In this document: positions 10,804 through 21,346 of the stretch, piece by piece | Numbering within the stretch: position 1 is the stretch's first letter | Layout of the letters: the number at the start of each line of letters is the position of its first letter | Assembly: GCF_047511655.1 (NCBI RefSeq) | Contig: NC_133386.1 | Span: 124,553,866 to 124,617,865 of the forward strand | Direction: 5' to 3' | Length of the DNA stretch: 64,000 nucleotides | Source: Castor canadensis | Lineage: Eukaryota; Chordata; Mammalia; Rodentia; Castoridae | Position numbers and translations under genes: made by a program | The notes under the pieces: generated by a model | Seen by the model: the letters and a program-made list of their open reading frames with translations, nothing else | Told to the model about the DNA's origin: nothing | Database searches by the model: none

Positions 10804-12006
10804 TTACTCTCTACTGTCTTGCTTTTTCTTATCCTGTGGTTTGGTGCTGCCTGCCTTTTCATGGTTAAGTTGGGTGTCACTTTCTGTGTGCAGGATCCCT
10901 TGCAGAATCTTTTGTAATGGTGGCTTTGTGGTCACATATTGTTTTAGTTTCTGCTTATCATGGAAGACTTTTATTGCTCCATCTATTTTGAATGATAGCT
11001 TTGCTGGGTAGAGTATCCTGGGGTTGAAGTTATTTTCATTCAGTGCCCGGAAGATCTCACCCCAAGCTCTTTTTGCTTTTAATGTTTCTGTTGAGAAGTC
11101 TGCTGTGATTTTGATGGGTTTACCTTTGTATGTTACTTGTTTTTTCTCTCTTACAGCCTTCAATATTCTTTCCTTAGTTTCTGAACTTGTTGTTTTAATG
11201 ATGATATGTCGTGGAGTAGTTCTATTTTGATCTGGTCTGTTTGGTGTCCTGGAGGCCTCTTGCATTTGTATGGGAATATCTTTCTCTAGATTTGGGAAAT
11301 TTTCCATTATTATTTTGTTGAATATATTACGCATTCCCTTCGCTTGCACCTCTTCTCCTTCTTCGATGCCCATGATTCTCAAGTTTGGTCTTTTGATGGA
11401 GTCAGTGAGTTCTTGCATTTTCTTTTCACAGGTCTTGAGTTGTTTAATTAATAGTTCTTCGGTTTTTCCTTTAATTACCATTTCATCTTCAAGTTCTGAG
11501 ATTCTGTCTTCTATTTGTTCTATTCTGCTGGATTGGCCTTCCGTTTTGTTTTGCAGTTCTGTTTTGTTCTTTTTTCTGAGGTTTTCCATATCCTGGCTGT
11601 TTTCTTCTTTATTGTTGTCTATTTTTGTCCTGAGTTCATTTATCCATTTATTCATTGTATTCTCTCTTTCACTTTGGTGTTTATACAGTGCTTCTATGGT
11701 TTCCTTTATTTCTTCTTTTGCTTTTTCAAATTCTCTATTTTTATTGTCTTGGAATTTCTTGAGTGTCTCCTGTACATTTTGGTTGACCCTATCCAGTATC
11801 ATCTCTATAAAATTCTCATTGAGTACTTGTAGTATGTCTTCTTTTAAATTATTCTTGTGGGCTTCATTGGGTCCTTTGGCATAGTTTATCTTCATTTTGT
11901 TGGAGTCTGGATCTGAGTTTCTGTTCTCTTCATTCCCCTCTGGTTCCTGTACTAATTTTTTGCTGTGGGGAAACTGGTTTCCTTGTTTTTTCTGTCTTCC
12001 TGTCAT
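10804..12006 (-). CDS. L1 ORF1p-like RNA-binding protein (400 aa)
   Basis: This is the nucleic-acid-binding chaperone that coats L1 RNA as trimers. The chosen start, MTGRQKKQGN, follows family logic; the frame stays open upstream to 12195, but those residues are hydrophobic and look like translated 5' UTR. Residues ~90-230 are charged and heptad-rich (coiled coil, with NRISELEDEM-like repeats: EDRISELEDE). An RRM-like block begins at LRIMGIEEGEE, and the C-terminal domain includes AWGEIFRALNENNFNPRILY. At 400 residues it is longer than human (338) or mouse (~357) ORF1p. It is uninterrupted. It lies antisense to the retrovirus, and expression would need the L1 5' UTR promoter. Confidence 0.88.
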   Translation of the reverse strand: MTGRQKKQGNQFPHSKKLVQEPEGNEENRNSDPDSNKMKINYAKGPNEAHKNNLKEDILQVLNENFIEMILDRVNQNVQETLKKFQDNKNREFEKAKEEIKETIEALYKHQSERENTMNKWINELRTKIDNNKEENSQDMENLRKKNKTELQNKTEGQSSRIEQIEDRISELEDEMVIKGKTEELLIKQLKTCEKKMQELTDSIKRPNLRIMGIEEGEEVQAKGMRNIFNKIIMENFPNLEKDIPIQMQEASRTPNRPDQNRTTPRHIIIKTTSSETKERILKAVREKKQVTYKGKPIKITADFSTETLKAKRAWGEIFRALNENNFNPRILYPAKLSFKIDGAIKVFHDKQKLKQYVTTKPPLQKILQGILHTESDTQLNHEKAGSTKPQDKKKQDSRE

Positions 12007-13466
12007 TGTCCTTGGTGTTGTTACTGTCCCTGTACTGTGTGTAATTAAGTATTTTCTAGCTTGTAATAATAACAATGGTAATATTGAGAATGGAAGAGTG
12101 AGCTGAGATGGAAAGCAAGAAGTTAAAGAAAAGGGGAAAACAAATATACAGACGAGGGAGAAAGCAGAACAAGGTATCAGACAAGAGAGTTTCAAAGGTA
12201 TAAACAGGGAGTGTTAGTGTACTAATCGACAGTAAGCTGAACAGACAATAGAGAGACAGAGAGAGGATTGAAAATCAAAGATAAAAAAAATAAAAAATAA
12301 GTATATGAAAGTAATATCTATATATAAAAATGAATTAAAATAAAATGGAAAATAGAAAATTAAAAAAAAAAAAAAAACCAAAAAACTTCCAAGTTTATAT
12401 GCAATGCAATTTCAGTCTTAATAATTTGGATGTCCGTCTCAATCTCCAGTCCTGGAGTTGGTGACTCAGATGTTGTTCTGTAGTTGTCTCATCAAAGGGG
12501 ATGCATAAAGTAGAACAAAACTACACTCACACACACACAGAAGAAGAAAAAAAAAAAAAGCCCCACCAAGTGTCCCCAGTTCAAATGCAATACAGTTTCA
12601 GTAAGTTTTTCGGCTTGCAGGTGTAATTCGGTTGTTCTCTCATCAAAGGTAGGGAGAAAAAGACAAAAAAGCGTCTGGAGGCAGTTCTGAGAGTGGTATC
12701 TGCAACTGTGGCTTGCCTGCCTGCTGCTCTCAGCCTGTAGCTGGCAGCGTTATTTATGCAGATCTCTGGGGTGAGCTTAGCACTCACCTGGTCCCACAGG
12801 CTTTGTTTGCTCAGAGTTCTCCTGTGCGGGGGCCTCTGCTACAGGCTTTCCCCTTTCCAAGCACTGGGAAAGGTGACACTGCCCTGCATTGTCAGGCCTG
12901 CGTGTTTATTTACAGTTCACGTGGGAAGTGGGTCTTCCCTCCTCTCACAAGCGTTCCCGCTCCTGGTTGCTGGGTGCGCGCCCCGCTCCCGCCAGAGCCT
13001 CTCCGGCCCGCCCGGCTTGTTTATTTACAGTCCCGGGAAGGATTCCCTTCCCCCAATCTTCAGCGCTCAGGGTGCCCCACCCTCTTTCCAGCGTGTCTTA
13101 ACTGTTCTTATTGCTTAGTACTCAGTTTCTCTTTTTTTCCCGGGTGGAGGTCAGTCTGTCCAGGGGGCTATGCTGCTCTGGCCCAGGCTTGTCTGTGGGG
13201 CTACCGCGGTACCGCGAAGCTCACCTGGTCCGCGTCTTCCCAAGCCATATGGGCGCCGGCCACTGGCAGCCCCGGGGGCCCTCCTCGGTTCTCCATTTAA
13301 CGTGAAGTGGAGATTCTCTGCGCCAGCTGGAGATGTGGAGGAGTCAAAGTTATGCCTTTTCTCGGTGATTATGCCTGCAAAGTGTGTCTCCAGCGTCTCT
13401 CCAAGATTTCACTATAGGAGGGTCGCTTTCTGCTTCCTACCTCTAGCCGCCATCTTGGAATTCCTC
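12007..13466 (-). promoter_or_regulatory. L1 5' UTR and internal promoter region
   Basis: About 1.46 kb precedes ORF1. The distal half (12690-13466) is GC- and CpG-rich. The minus-strand 5' end carries CAAGATGGCGGC, matching the YY1 site that positions L1 transcription in human elements. Diverged internal duplications are visible: ATGCAAT/ACA(G/A)TTTCAGT plus GTTGT..TCTCATCAAAGG occurs near 12398-12498 and again near 12585-12648, and TGTTTATTTACAGT occurs at about 12903 and 13018. Promoter function is inferred from family knowledge. Confidence 0.75.
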
Positions 13467-13479
13467 CTGGTCCAACATT
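13467..13479 (+). repeat. L1 target-site duplication, copy 2
   Basis: CTGGTCCAACATT, identical to 6443-6455. Confidence 0.92.
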
Positions 13480-13491
13480 CTTCCCACAACA
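13480..13491 (+). repeat. 5' LTR, terminal 12 bases
   Basis: CTTCCCACAACA completes the LTR interrupted by the L1. The 3' LTR ends with the same bases. Confidence 0.85.
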
Positions 13492-13494
13492 TTT

Positions 13495-13512
13495 TGGAGG
13501 CCCCAGTGAGAT
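13495..13512 (+). other. Retroviral primer-binding site, tRNA-Thr type
   Basis: TGGAGGCCCCAGTGAGAT lies three bases after the LTR end. From memory it matches the 3' end of tRNA-Thr(TGT) plus CCA at all but one of 18 positions. The initial TGG is the expected complement of CCA. Confidence 0.75.
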
Positions 13513-14247
13513 CAGACTGCCTAGCCCCATTGGATAACGGGTCCCCACTCTTGGGCTCTACAGCCTGCAGGGGTCCCTGGAACTGGGAAATGCGCACCTC
13601 CGATGTGATTCTGGGGTCTCCTCTCAGACAACTGAAGGAGGCTGCAGACTGGGCCCTCCAACTGGTGGAGTGAAACAGAGATCCGTGCCAGATGTCCAGA
13701 CCAGGTAGGAAGCCCTGGGGTCGTCAGTGTAAGGAGACGGTGCAGACTGATCCTCCACAGGAGACGGGCCAAAACCTGAACAGTATCCAGGGGGACACAG
13801 TCCCTTCCTCTGTGACCAATGTGACTCCAGTCAACTGGGACTAGAGCAGGCCAGGATTTTAGGGGAAAATAAATATGGACTGATTGTTTTAAACTCTGAG
13901 TGAATGGTGTGTGAGTGAGTGGCTTGAAACTCACTTGTGTTTCAAGCTTGAATTTGTGGCTCCATGGCTGGGCACTGCTAAGTTCCCCTAAAGGCTAGAG
14001 AGTCTGAGTGGGCTCAATCTGCAACATCCTGGTGATTGGCGTATGGTCTATGGTGGGATCAGACTAGCATCCGATTGTAAGTCACCCTGTATCACCCTGT
14101 TGGGCTGAACCCACTACAGCCAAGCCACATCCGCAAACCCATTACCTGGGGTTGTGGCCAGATGAGCACCTGTGTGGCCTCTCACTGAGAGGCACCTCTT
14201 TCCCTTTGTCCATCCTGTCACACCAATAATCACCAGACACATATAAA

Positions 14248-15790
14248 ATGGGTTCTTCTAGGTCAAGGCACCCGATGGTGCTCCATACCATGCTTGCTAA
14301 CTTTAGGGATGGTTTCTCCAGTGACTATGGAGTCCAGATGAAGCCAGCAAAGCTCCAAAACTTTTGTGAGGTAGAATGGCCCACCTTTAACATAGGATGG
14401 CCCACAGAGAGCACACTGGACCTAGCCACTATCACCTGTGGGAGAGACATAGTCATTGGGGATCCAGGTCATCCAGACTAGTTTCCTTACATTGACTCCT
14501 GGTACTGCCACCCGCCCACCTGACTGGCTAAGTTTTCACACACCCTGGAGACACATAGCTGCTCTGGTTAATGGAAAAGTAAAAGAAAAGAAATTTGAGG
14601 TTCACAACACTTTGGAACCTGAGCCTCCAGACCTGCCACCATATGTTCCTCCAGTGTGCCTCGCTGCCCTGGCTTCCCCAAGACCTGAGTCCAACTCAGA
14701 AGACCCCAATGGAAAGGAGAAGGCATTGGAGCCAAACCCTCACCCATGTCATCCAACAGCTCCCTTGTTATACCCCCCTTTGCCTCTGATGGCCCCGGAG
14801 AAAGATACAAGCCAGTGGGGAAGGTCACTGAACTCTGGGAGGCTAACAAGCAAGGAGCCAGCAAACCCGGCTGCAGCGCTGTGCCCCCTGCATCAGGCTT
14901 CAGGGCCGCCATTACCCCAGGCAGATGGGTCAGATGCAGCTGGACCCATGCAATACGTGTTCCAGCCCTTCACTACCACCAACCTCCTGAACTGGCAGCA
15001 GCACACCCCAGCATACTCAGAGGAACCACAGGCTGTAATAGAGCTCTTGACCAGCCACCAACCCAACTGGGATGATTGCCATCAGCTCATGTCTACCCTC
15101 TTCACTTCTGATGAGCACCGGCGAGTATACCAGGCAACCAGAGCATGGCTAGTTACCCAAGCTCCACCGCAGACTGCAAAGCCAGAGCTATGGGCAGATG
15201 AGAGGATCCTGGACACCAGACCAGACTGGGATCCAAACACACCCACTGGACTCCAATCCATCCAGCATATGAGACAAGCCATCCTGGAAGGAGCTCACCA
15301 GGAGGCACAAGGAGCAACCAACCTCACCAGGGTCAGTGAAGTCACACAGAAGTCTGATGAGCTGCCTAGACAATTCTATGACTGGTTATGTGATGCTTAT
15401 TGTCAGTGTACTCCATTTGACCCTGAAGCTTCCAAGAACCAGTCTATGATCAAAACCAACTTCGTCCAACAATCTGCCTCTGATGTTCGCTGAAAGCTAC
15501 AAAAGATGAAGGGCTTTGCAGGTGCCAATATTGACCAACCAAGGTAGTAGCAAACCAAGAGGAGATGGCCAAAAGAGAGAAAGAAAAATATCTGGGAAAA
15601 CAAGGCAAAGATCCTGGCTATGGCCCTCAAGCAGGGAGACAGGAATTCTGGAGGCCAGAAGGGAGGCCCCAACTGGAGACAATGGAGAAACCCTCTGGGA
15701 AAAAAACAGTACACCTACTGTAAGGAGGAGGAACATTGGAAAAATGAGTGCCCTAACAACAAAAAAAAAAGGAAAAAGAAAGAGTGACAG
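14248..15790 (+). pseudogene. ERV gag remnant
   Basis: An ATG at 14248 in AAAATGGG context opens a matrix-like segment starting MGSS, a possible myristoylation signal. It stays open to 14481; the frame then shifts to the one open from about 14456 to a TGA at 15493. That second part contains a proline-rich stretch and then a capsid domain with a recognisable major homology region at about 15355-15480. The frame continues past the stop through a nucleocapsid-like basic region with one zinc knuckle at 15710-15754, where the first cysteine of the CCHC motif is tyrosine. Order and content match gammaretrovirus gag. Not functional. Confidence 0.85.
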
Positions 15791-15910
15791 TGGCTGCCCC
15801 CAAATCCAAGGAAGCCTGCAACCTAGAGACAAACACAGCCTGGGGAGACGAGTCTGACTGAGGGCAACCAGGCTCCCTTTTGATCGGCCCTCAGGAGCCT
15901 ATGTCAGCCA

Positions 15911-16168
15911 ATGTCAGACGAGTCTGACATTGAGGGCCACCAAATAGACTTCATTCTGGACACTGGGGCAGCCATTTCTACCATGACCACACCAAACGGT
16001 CTGCTCACCAATGACTCAATCACCATTATAGGGGCCACCGGAAACACCAAGAAGTACCAGTTCTGCAAACTCCAAGAATGCATGGTCAGCGGACAATGGG
16101 TCAGGCACCAGTTTCTGTATGTGCCAAAAGCTCTAGCACCCCCTTCTGGGAAGATACTTACTTTCTAA
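15911..16168 (+). pseudogene. ERV protease remnant
   Basis: The retropepsin active-site motif LDTGA is encoded at 15956-15970, in the same frame as the capsid and nucleocapsid segment. This fits gammaretroviral gag-pro read-through order. The open segment is about 85 residues, ending in a stop at 16168. Decayed and not independently expressed. Confidence 0.8.
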
Positions 16169-16187
16169 ATTAAGCACCACAGTATCT

Positions 16188-19086
16188 ATGGATCTGGGAC
16201 CTCCTGATGTGAGCACCTTGCCGGTACTAACCTTGGAGGTCAGTCTTGAAGAAGAGTGTCACATATATATCCCCAGGGACAATAAACCCATTGGTCCTCA
16301 ACCATTCCTAGATCACCTCTTGAAGCACATACAGAAACCTCTTGAAGCAGTTCTTGGACATTTGGGACCAGGATGGGTGAATGAGGCTGGAAACAGGACA
16401 TCCCCCAATATTGGTCATCATCAAACCAGGAGCTAACCCAATACATCAAAGACAATATCCGATATCTCTAGAAGCCAGGAAGGGAATTGTGCCACACATT
16501 CAATGCCTCCGGGACCAGGGAATCCTGAGAGAAGTACAATCAGCCTGGAACACCCTTTTACTCCCTGTCAAAAAGCCAGGGTCCAATGATTAATGACCAG
16601 TTCAACACCTGCACCAGGTGAATGAGGCAACAGAGACTATTCATCCTATTGTCCCCAACCCATACACTCTGCTGAGTTTGATTCCTCCCACCGCTAGGGC
16701 ATTCACATTTCTGGACCTTAAAGATGCCTTCCTCTGCCAGCGACTGGCAGAAGCTAGCCAGCCCCTGTTTGCATTCGAATGGGAGGACACTGACACTGGA
16801 GCAAAAGGACAATTAACCTGGAGTAGGCTTCTATAGGGCTTCAAAAATTCCCCCACTATCTTTGGGGAGGCCTTAGCCAGAGACCTTGAAGACTGCTGAC
16901 TGAAAGACTGCACTATCCTCCAGTATGTAGATGACATACTCTTAGTGGCTCCCACCCTGGAGGCCTGCAAAAACAGAACAGAAGAACTATTCCAATTCCT
17001 ACAGAAAGCGGGATACAAAGTCTCACAAAAGAAGGCACAAGTCTGTTTAGAGGATGTCATATACTTGGGTTATCACCTGAGCCAAGGGAAAAGAAGGCTG
17101 GGAACTGGGAGAAAAGAAGGCTGGGAACTGGGAGAAAAGAAGTGATCCTCCGGTACCCATGCCCAGAGTCCTGGAGACAAATCCAGGAGTTTCTGGGCAC
17201 CGCAGTCTTCGGCCACCTATGGATCCCTGGATTCTCGGTCACTGCTGGGCCACTCTATGCAGTACTAAAGGGGAATTCCATAGGACCATTGCACTGGGGC
17301 CCTGACCAACAGGATGCATTCCAAAAACTTAAATGACATCCAGGTAAGGCACTGGCCCTGGCTGTCCCCGATGTCTCTCGCCCTTTCCACCTCTACATCC
17401 ATGAGAAGGGAGGCATAGGATTAGGCATCCTGACCCAGCCACTGGGGCCATGGAACCAGCCAGTAACCTACCTGTCCAAGAAATTAGATCCTGTGGCCTC
17501 AGGTTGGCCCCCATGCCTCCAGGCATTGGCAGCGGCTGTCCTCTTAATACAAGAAGCAGATAAACTAACTCTGGGACAATGCATGTCCCAGTCCAGGTTC
17601 CCACCAAGTAACTTCTCTGGTCAATGGCACTGCCAGTCAATGCATGACCTGGGAACAAGTGGCCAGATATCAAGCTTTACTGGGCAAAAACCCCCGGGTG
17701 CAAGTCGAAGCAGTGAGGACTCTCAATCCTGCCACATATTTGCCAGAAGAGGAGGGAGAACCTCTCCACTCCTGAGAGGAGATTCTAGAGGAAGTCTTTT
17801 CTTCCCGGCCCGACCTCACAGACACTGCCATTCTCAACGCCAACCTGAAGCGCTTCACTGATGGAAGCCAGAGCCTAAAAGAGGAAGGCTACCAGACCGG
17901 GTATTCAGTGACAACCGTCACACAAATAGTGGAACATGGATGGCTGCCAGACCATTGGTCAGTCCAACAGGCAGAGTTATATGCCCTAACCTGGGCCCTC
18001 ACCCTAGCAGATGGAAAGAGAGCCAACATTTACAATGAATCGTGTTATGCCTTTGTAACCTTGCATATCCATAGGGCCATTTACAAAGAGAGAGGCCAAC
18101 TGACATCCAGAGGTAAAGAAATCAAAAACAGTCAACAAATCTTACAATTGTTAGAGCCAATCTGGATGCTGTCATCCACTGTCTGGGCCATACCAACTGA
18201 CCAGAAAAGATCAGCCAAGGAAACGGATTGGCGGACAGGACAGCGAAAGAAGCGTCTCTCTCAAAAGAAGTACAAAAGGAAGACGCTTTGCCCTCCCTGT
18301 CCTCCCAGACCGACCAGAGTACAGCATACAAGAGAGAGAACAGGCCCATGAAACAGGGGCTAAAGAGAACTTAGAAGGCTGGTTCATAACCTCAAAGGGA
18401 AGGACCCTAATACCACAAAAGACAGCCCCAAGCCTGGTAAGGCTGGCACATGACATCACCCACTTGGGCAAAACCTCCCTACAAAGACTGTTACACAAAT
18501 ACCTGGTCATTCCCTGATTGGTGACTTTAACTCAGTCGGCCAGCAAGGCTTGCCTGCACTACACCCAACATAACCCAGGACGGAGACCCAAGTCCCCGCT
18601 ATTCTCTCAGAAGAAGGGGGTCTACCTATTCCAACACTTACAGATGGACTTCACTGAAATCCAACCGAGTAAAACTTATCAGTACCTTCTGGTGGTGGTC
18701 TGCCAGGCTGGGCAGAGGCATATCTCACCCACACGGAAAAGGCCACAGAAGTGTCAAGAGTGCTAGCCAAGGAAATTATTCCTCAGTTCAGGGTACCTAG
18801 TAGCACTGGGTCAAACAATGGGCCTGCCTTCATCAGCCAGGTGATCAAAGGCATATCTTGTGCAGTCAGGCTGACCTGGGATTTGCACACCCGGTATCAC
18901 CCCCAATCATCAGGCCGAGTGGAAAGGATGAAGAGGACAATCAAGACAGCACTAGCAAAACAATGTCAAGAGACAGGGCTACCCTGGCCAGATGTATCAC
19001 CCTTGGCACTGTTCAAAATTAGGTGTGCACCTAAAAACGTGGTCTCTCTCCCTTTGAAGTGCTGTATGGACAGCCGCCACCCCTAA
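16188..19086 (+). pseudogene. ERV pol remnant (RT, RNase H, integrase)
   Basis: The reverse-transcriptase core is recognisable from about 16381 to 17140, with the YVDD catalytic motif at 16924-16935; stops interrupt it near 16592, 16836 and 16897. A 24-bp tandem duplication lies at about 17090-17140. RNase H begins near 17854 (FTDGS) and runs to about 18300. The integrase core lies at about 18640-19080 with an internal loss, and one expected catalytic Asp is Asn near 18813. Multiple stops and frame changes show it is a fossil. Order RT-RNase H-IN is standard for pol. Confidence 0.85.
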
Positions 19087-20521
19087 TACCTGGACAGGCT
19101 GGAGACCTTCGGGAGTATGGATAGATCGGCCTCCACAAGTTCCTAAAAGGCTTAGTGCATGCTTCCAGGGAGAATGCCCGGCACCTAGGACACCCAGAGC
19201 CAACCCTGGTGACCCTTGGGTCTTTGCACCCTTGGAGCCCAGAGGACTGGGTTTGGGTCAAAACCCCAATTAGAAGGAGTCTAGACCCTCGATGGGAGGA
19301 ACATTACCAAGTTATTCTAACCACTCCTTCAGCCATTAAGTTTTCAGGACTGAAACCGTGGATTTACCACATGCACACCAAGCCAGCAGAGGATGCAGGC
19401 CAGGAGTGGAAATCCCGAGCCAACCCAGACCAGCCATTGAAACTGACCTTGACCAGAGGGAGTGCTGATGAGGCCCCAGACAGACCTACTGATTCTACTA
19501 ACAGCTGTAGTAATAATAAATGACTCACAAACAAACCCTCCAGACCCAGCTGGGGTCTCTCATAAACTGATATGGGAGGTCAATCTCTCAGAAGGACAAG
19601 AGGGAACTGTATTAATTAACCACACCATCTGTGCTTTGTCAGGCCCTTGTCTCCTTTAGGCTTGCCCAGGCCCGGAGGCCAGCAGATGGGCCCAACTGGG
19701 GCCCTCTACCCTGACTTGCTCTGGCTCATCAGAGTTCGCCTATCCAATGTGTATGGCCGAGTACCACAGAACTGGGAAGACTGTGGGGGGCCTTCACGGT
19801 CCTTTCTACAACACTGGTCATGGGTCGATTTTGTCTCTCCAGGGGCTTGGAAAGGGGCCACCCCCAAAGGCCAGAGTGTCAGTATTCAGTGGTTTTCTTC
19901 TAACCTCTTCAACATGAATGAGTGGTCTAAGGCCCAGGGAGCAGGAAAGGGAGACCTCTTCCAATTAACAATAGATGAACCACAACAATAGGGTCTTTGG
20001 GCTGGGAAGATTCCTCGAAAATCATTGGGGAGACCCTGCAGTCTAAAAGATCCTTAGGCTTGAGATTAAAGCAGCAAACGTCTCTCTCCTGGTTAGTAAA
20101 GTTAATTCCTTGGACGCCTGGGCACAGGGCAAATCCTCCCTCCCTCCTCGGATGGGACTGATCGGCCCCTGTGACACCCCAACACCCCTCTCATTAAAAT
20201 GATAGCTTTGGCAAACAGCAGCCACCAGCTAGTACAACAAGGAGACCCTGTACTAGGCAGAGACTGTTGGATTTGCCTGAGGGCTGGCCAAGTGTCACAT
20301 GCCGGGGTGGGCCTGGTTAACATATTTGAGATACATGAGCTGGCCCTGGACAACTCTACCCAAAACGAAAATACCTGTCTCACAGGCCCAGCCATCTAAA
20401 TAATTGGAGAAACTAAATGCTTTGATAACAAAAAGAATTATACCAATCTGATAAAAGGAGCCAAAGCACCCAAGGGGACTTACTTTGCCTGTCAGGGTGG
20501 GATTCACATCTGTTGCCCGGG

Positions 20522-20544
20522 GCGGGGGGGGGGGGGGGGGGGGG
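20522..20544 (+). repeat. Poly-G run
   Basis: A run of more than 20 G (with a C near its start) lies within env remnants. Its length is likely to be polymorphic or a sequencing uncertainty. Confidence 0.85.
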
Positions 20545-21076
20545 CTTGTGCCCTGGTTTTCTGAGTCCGGGACCTGGACATACTTCCAGGGACTAAAGTT
20601 GCTCGATACCTAAACCAACAAGCTGATGACCAGACCCATTTCCAATGAGACCCCATCCTCCTCCTGGCACTTCTGGGAGTTGCCCTAGCAGGGGCAATGG
20701 CCACGGGAGCTACTGCTATTGGCCTCCAACAAGTCCAACGCAGCCTGCTGTCTGAATAAATCCGTGAGGATTTAGGATTGGTACAACAGAGCATCGTCAC
20801 CCTACAGAATCAGTTGGACTCGCAGCTGTAGTCTTACAGAACCGCAGAGGCTTAGCTCTCATTACTGTGGAAAAAGGAGGAATTTGCATGTTTTTAGGGG
20901 AAGAATGTTGCTTCTGTGCAAATCAGTCAGGGATAGTGAGAGAAAACACACCAATTACTAGGGAGGATCAAAGCAAGGGAAAGAAACAAGGAAACATTTT
21001 GGAATACAGGATGGAAGAGCTGGGCCCCATGGGTAGCCCGCCTGCGGGCCCACTTACTGTGCTCCTTATGCTATTA

Positions 21077-21091
21077 CTCTTAGGGCCTTGT
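21077..21091 (+). repeat. SINE target-site duplication, copy 1
   Basis: CTCTTAGGGCCTTGT repeats exactly at 21194-21208. Confidence 0.9.
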
Positions 21092-21193
21092 TAGTTTTTT
21101 TTTTTTTTTTTTTTTTGGTGGAACTTGGTTTTGAACTCAGGGCTTCACACTTGCAAAGCAGGTGTTCTACCACTTGAGCCATGCCTCCAGTCC
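21092..21193 (-). repeat. ID-like tRNA-derived SINE
   Basis: On the minus strand it reads GGACTGGAGGCATGGCTCAAG ... to a long A tail (T-run at 21095-21116). A 15-bp target duplication brackets it, so it inserted into the provirus's env end. Confidence 0.92.
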
Positions 21194-21208
21194 CTCTTAG
21201 GGCCTTGT
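21194..21208 (+). repeat. SINE target-site duplication, copy 2
   Basis: CTCTTAGGGCCTTGT, identical to 21077-21091. Confidence 0.9.
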
Positions 21209-21327
21209 GTGATAAACCTCCTCACCAGGTTCATTCGCAACAGATGAATGCCGTTAGATTGCAGTTAGTGAGGCAATATCAAAGACTGCTTCTAGATGAC
21301 TCCCCCAAAATGGTCATAAGGGATTAT

Positions 21328-21346
21328 GAAGAGTAAGAGGAGGGAA
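21328..21346 (+). other. Polypurine tract of ERV
   Basis: GAAGAGTAAGAGGAGGGAA immediately precedes the 3' LTR, where plus-strand priming is expected. Confidence 0.75.

Larger units (their letters stand above)
6456..13466 (-). mobile_element. Full-length L1 retrotransposon (antisense)
   Basis: Read on the minus strand, the element runs from a 5' start at 13466 (GAGGAATTCCAAGATGGCGGC, a YY1-like motif as in human L1) through a CpG-rich 5' UTR, ORF1, a ~50-base spacer, a broken ORF2, and a 3' UTR with a G-rich purine tract to an A-rich tail at 6456-6480. It is bracketed by a 13-bp target duplication inside the retroviral LTR, so it inserted after that provirus. ORF1 is open; ORF2 has several disablements, so autonomous mobility is very unlikely. 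Near identity of its 3' end to the copy at 60198 points to a young family. Confidence 0.95.
19462..21230 (+). pseudogene. ERV env remnant
   Basis: Downstream of integrase, an ATG at 19462 opens a leader-like hydrophobic stretch and a short segment ending at 19659. Surface-subunit-like pieces follow in shifting frames to about 20500. A G homopolymer occurs at about 20523-20544. The transmembrane-subunit region is recognisable at about 20650-21094: an Ala/Gly-rich hydrophobic stretch, a heptad-rich segment, a cysteine cluster of gammaretroviral type near 20905-20935, and a terminal Leu-rich membrane span. A SINE interrupts the span's end at 21092. Stops in every segment make it inactive. Confidence 0.75.

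Noticed and set aside
14568..15857. Minus-strand ORFs over the gag region
   Set aside because: They are shadows of the gag and pro frames with no homology of their own.
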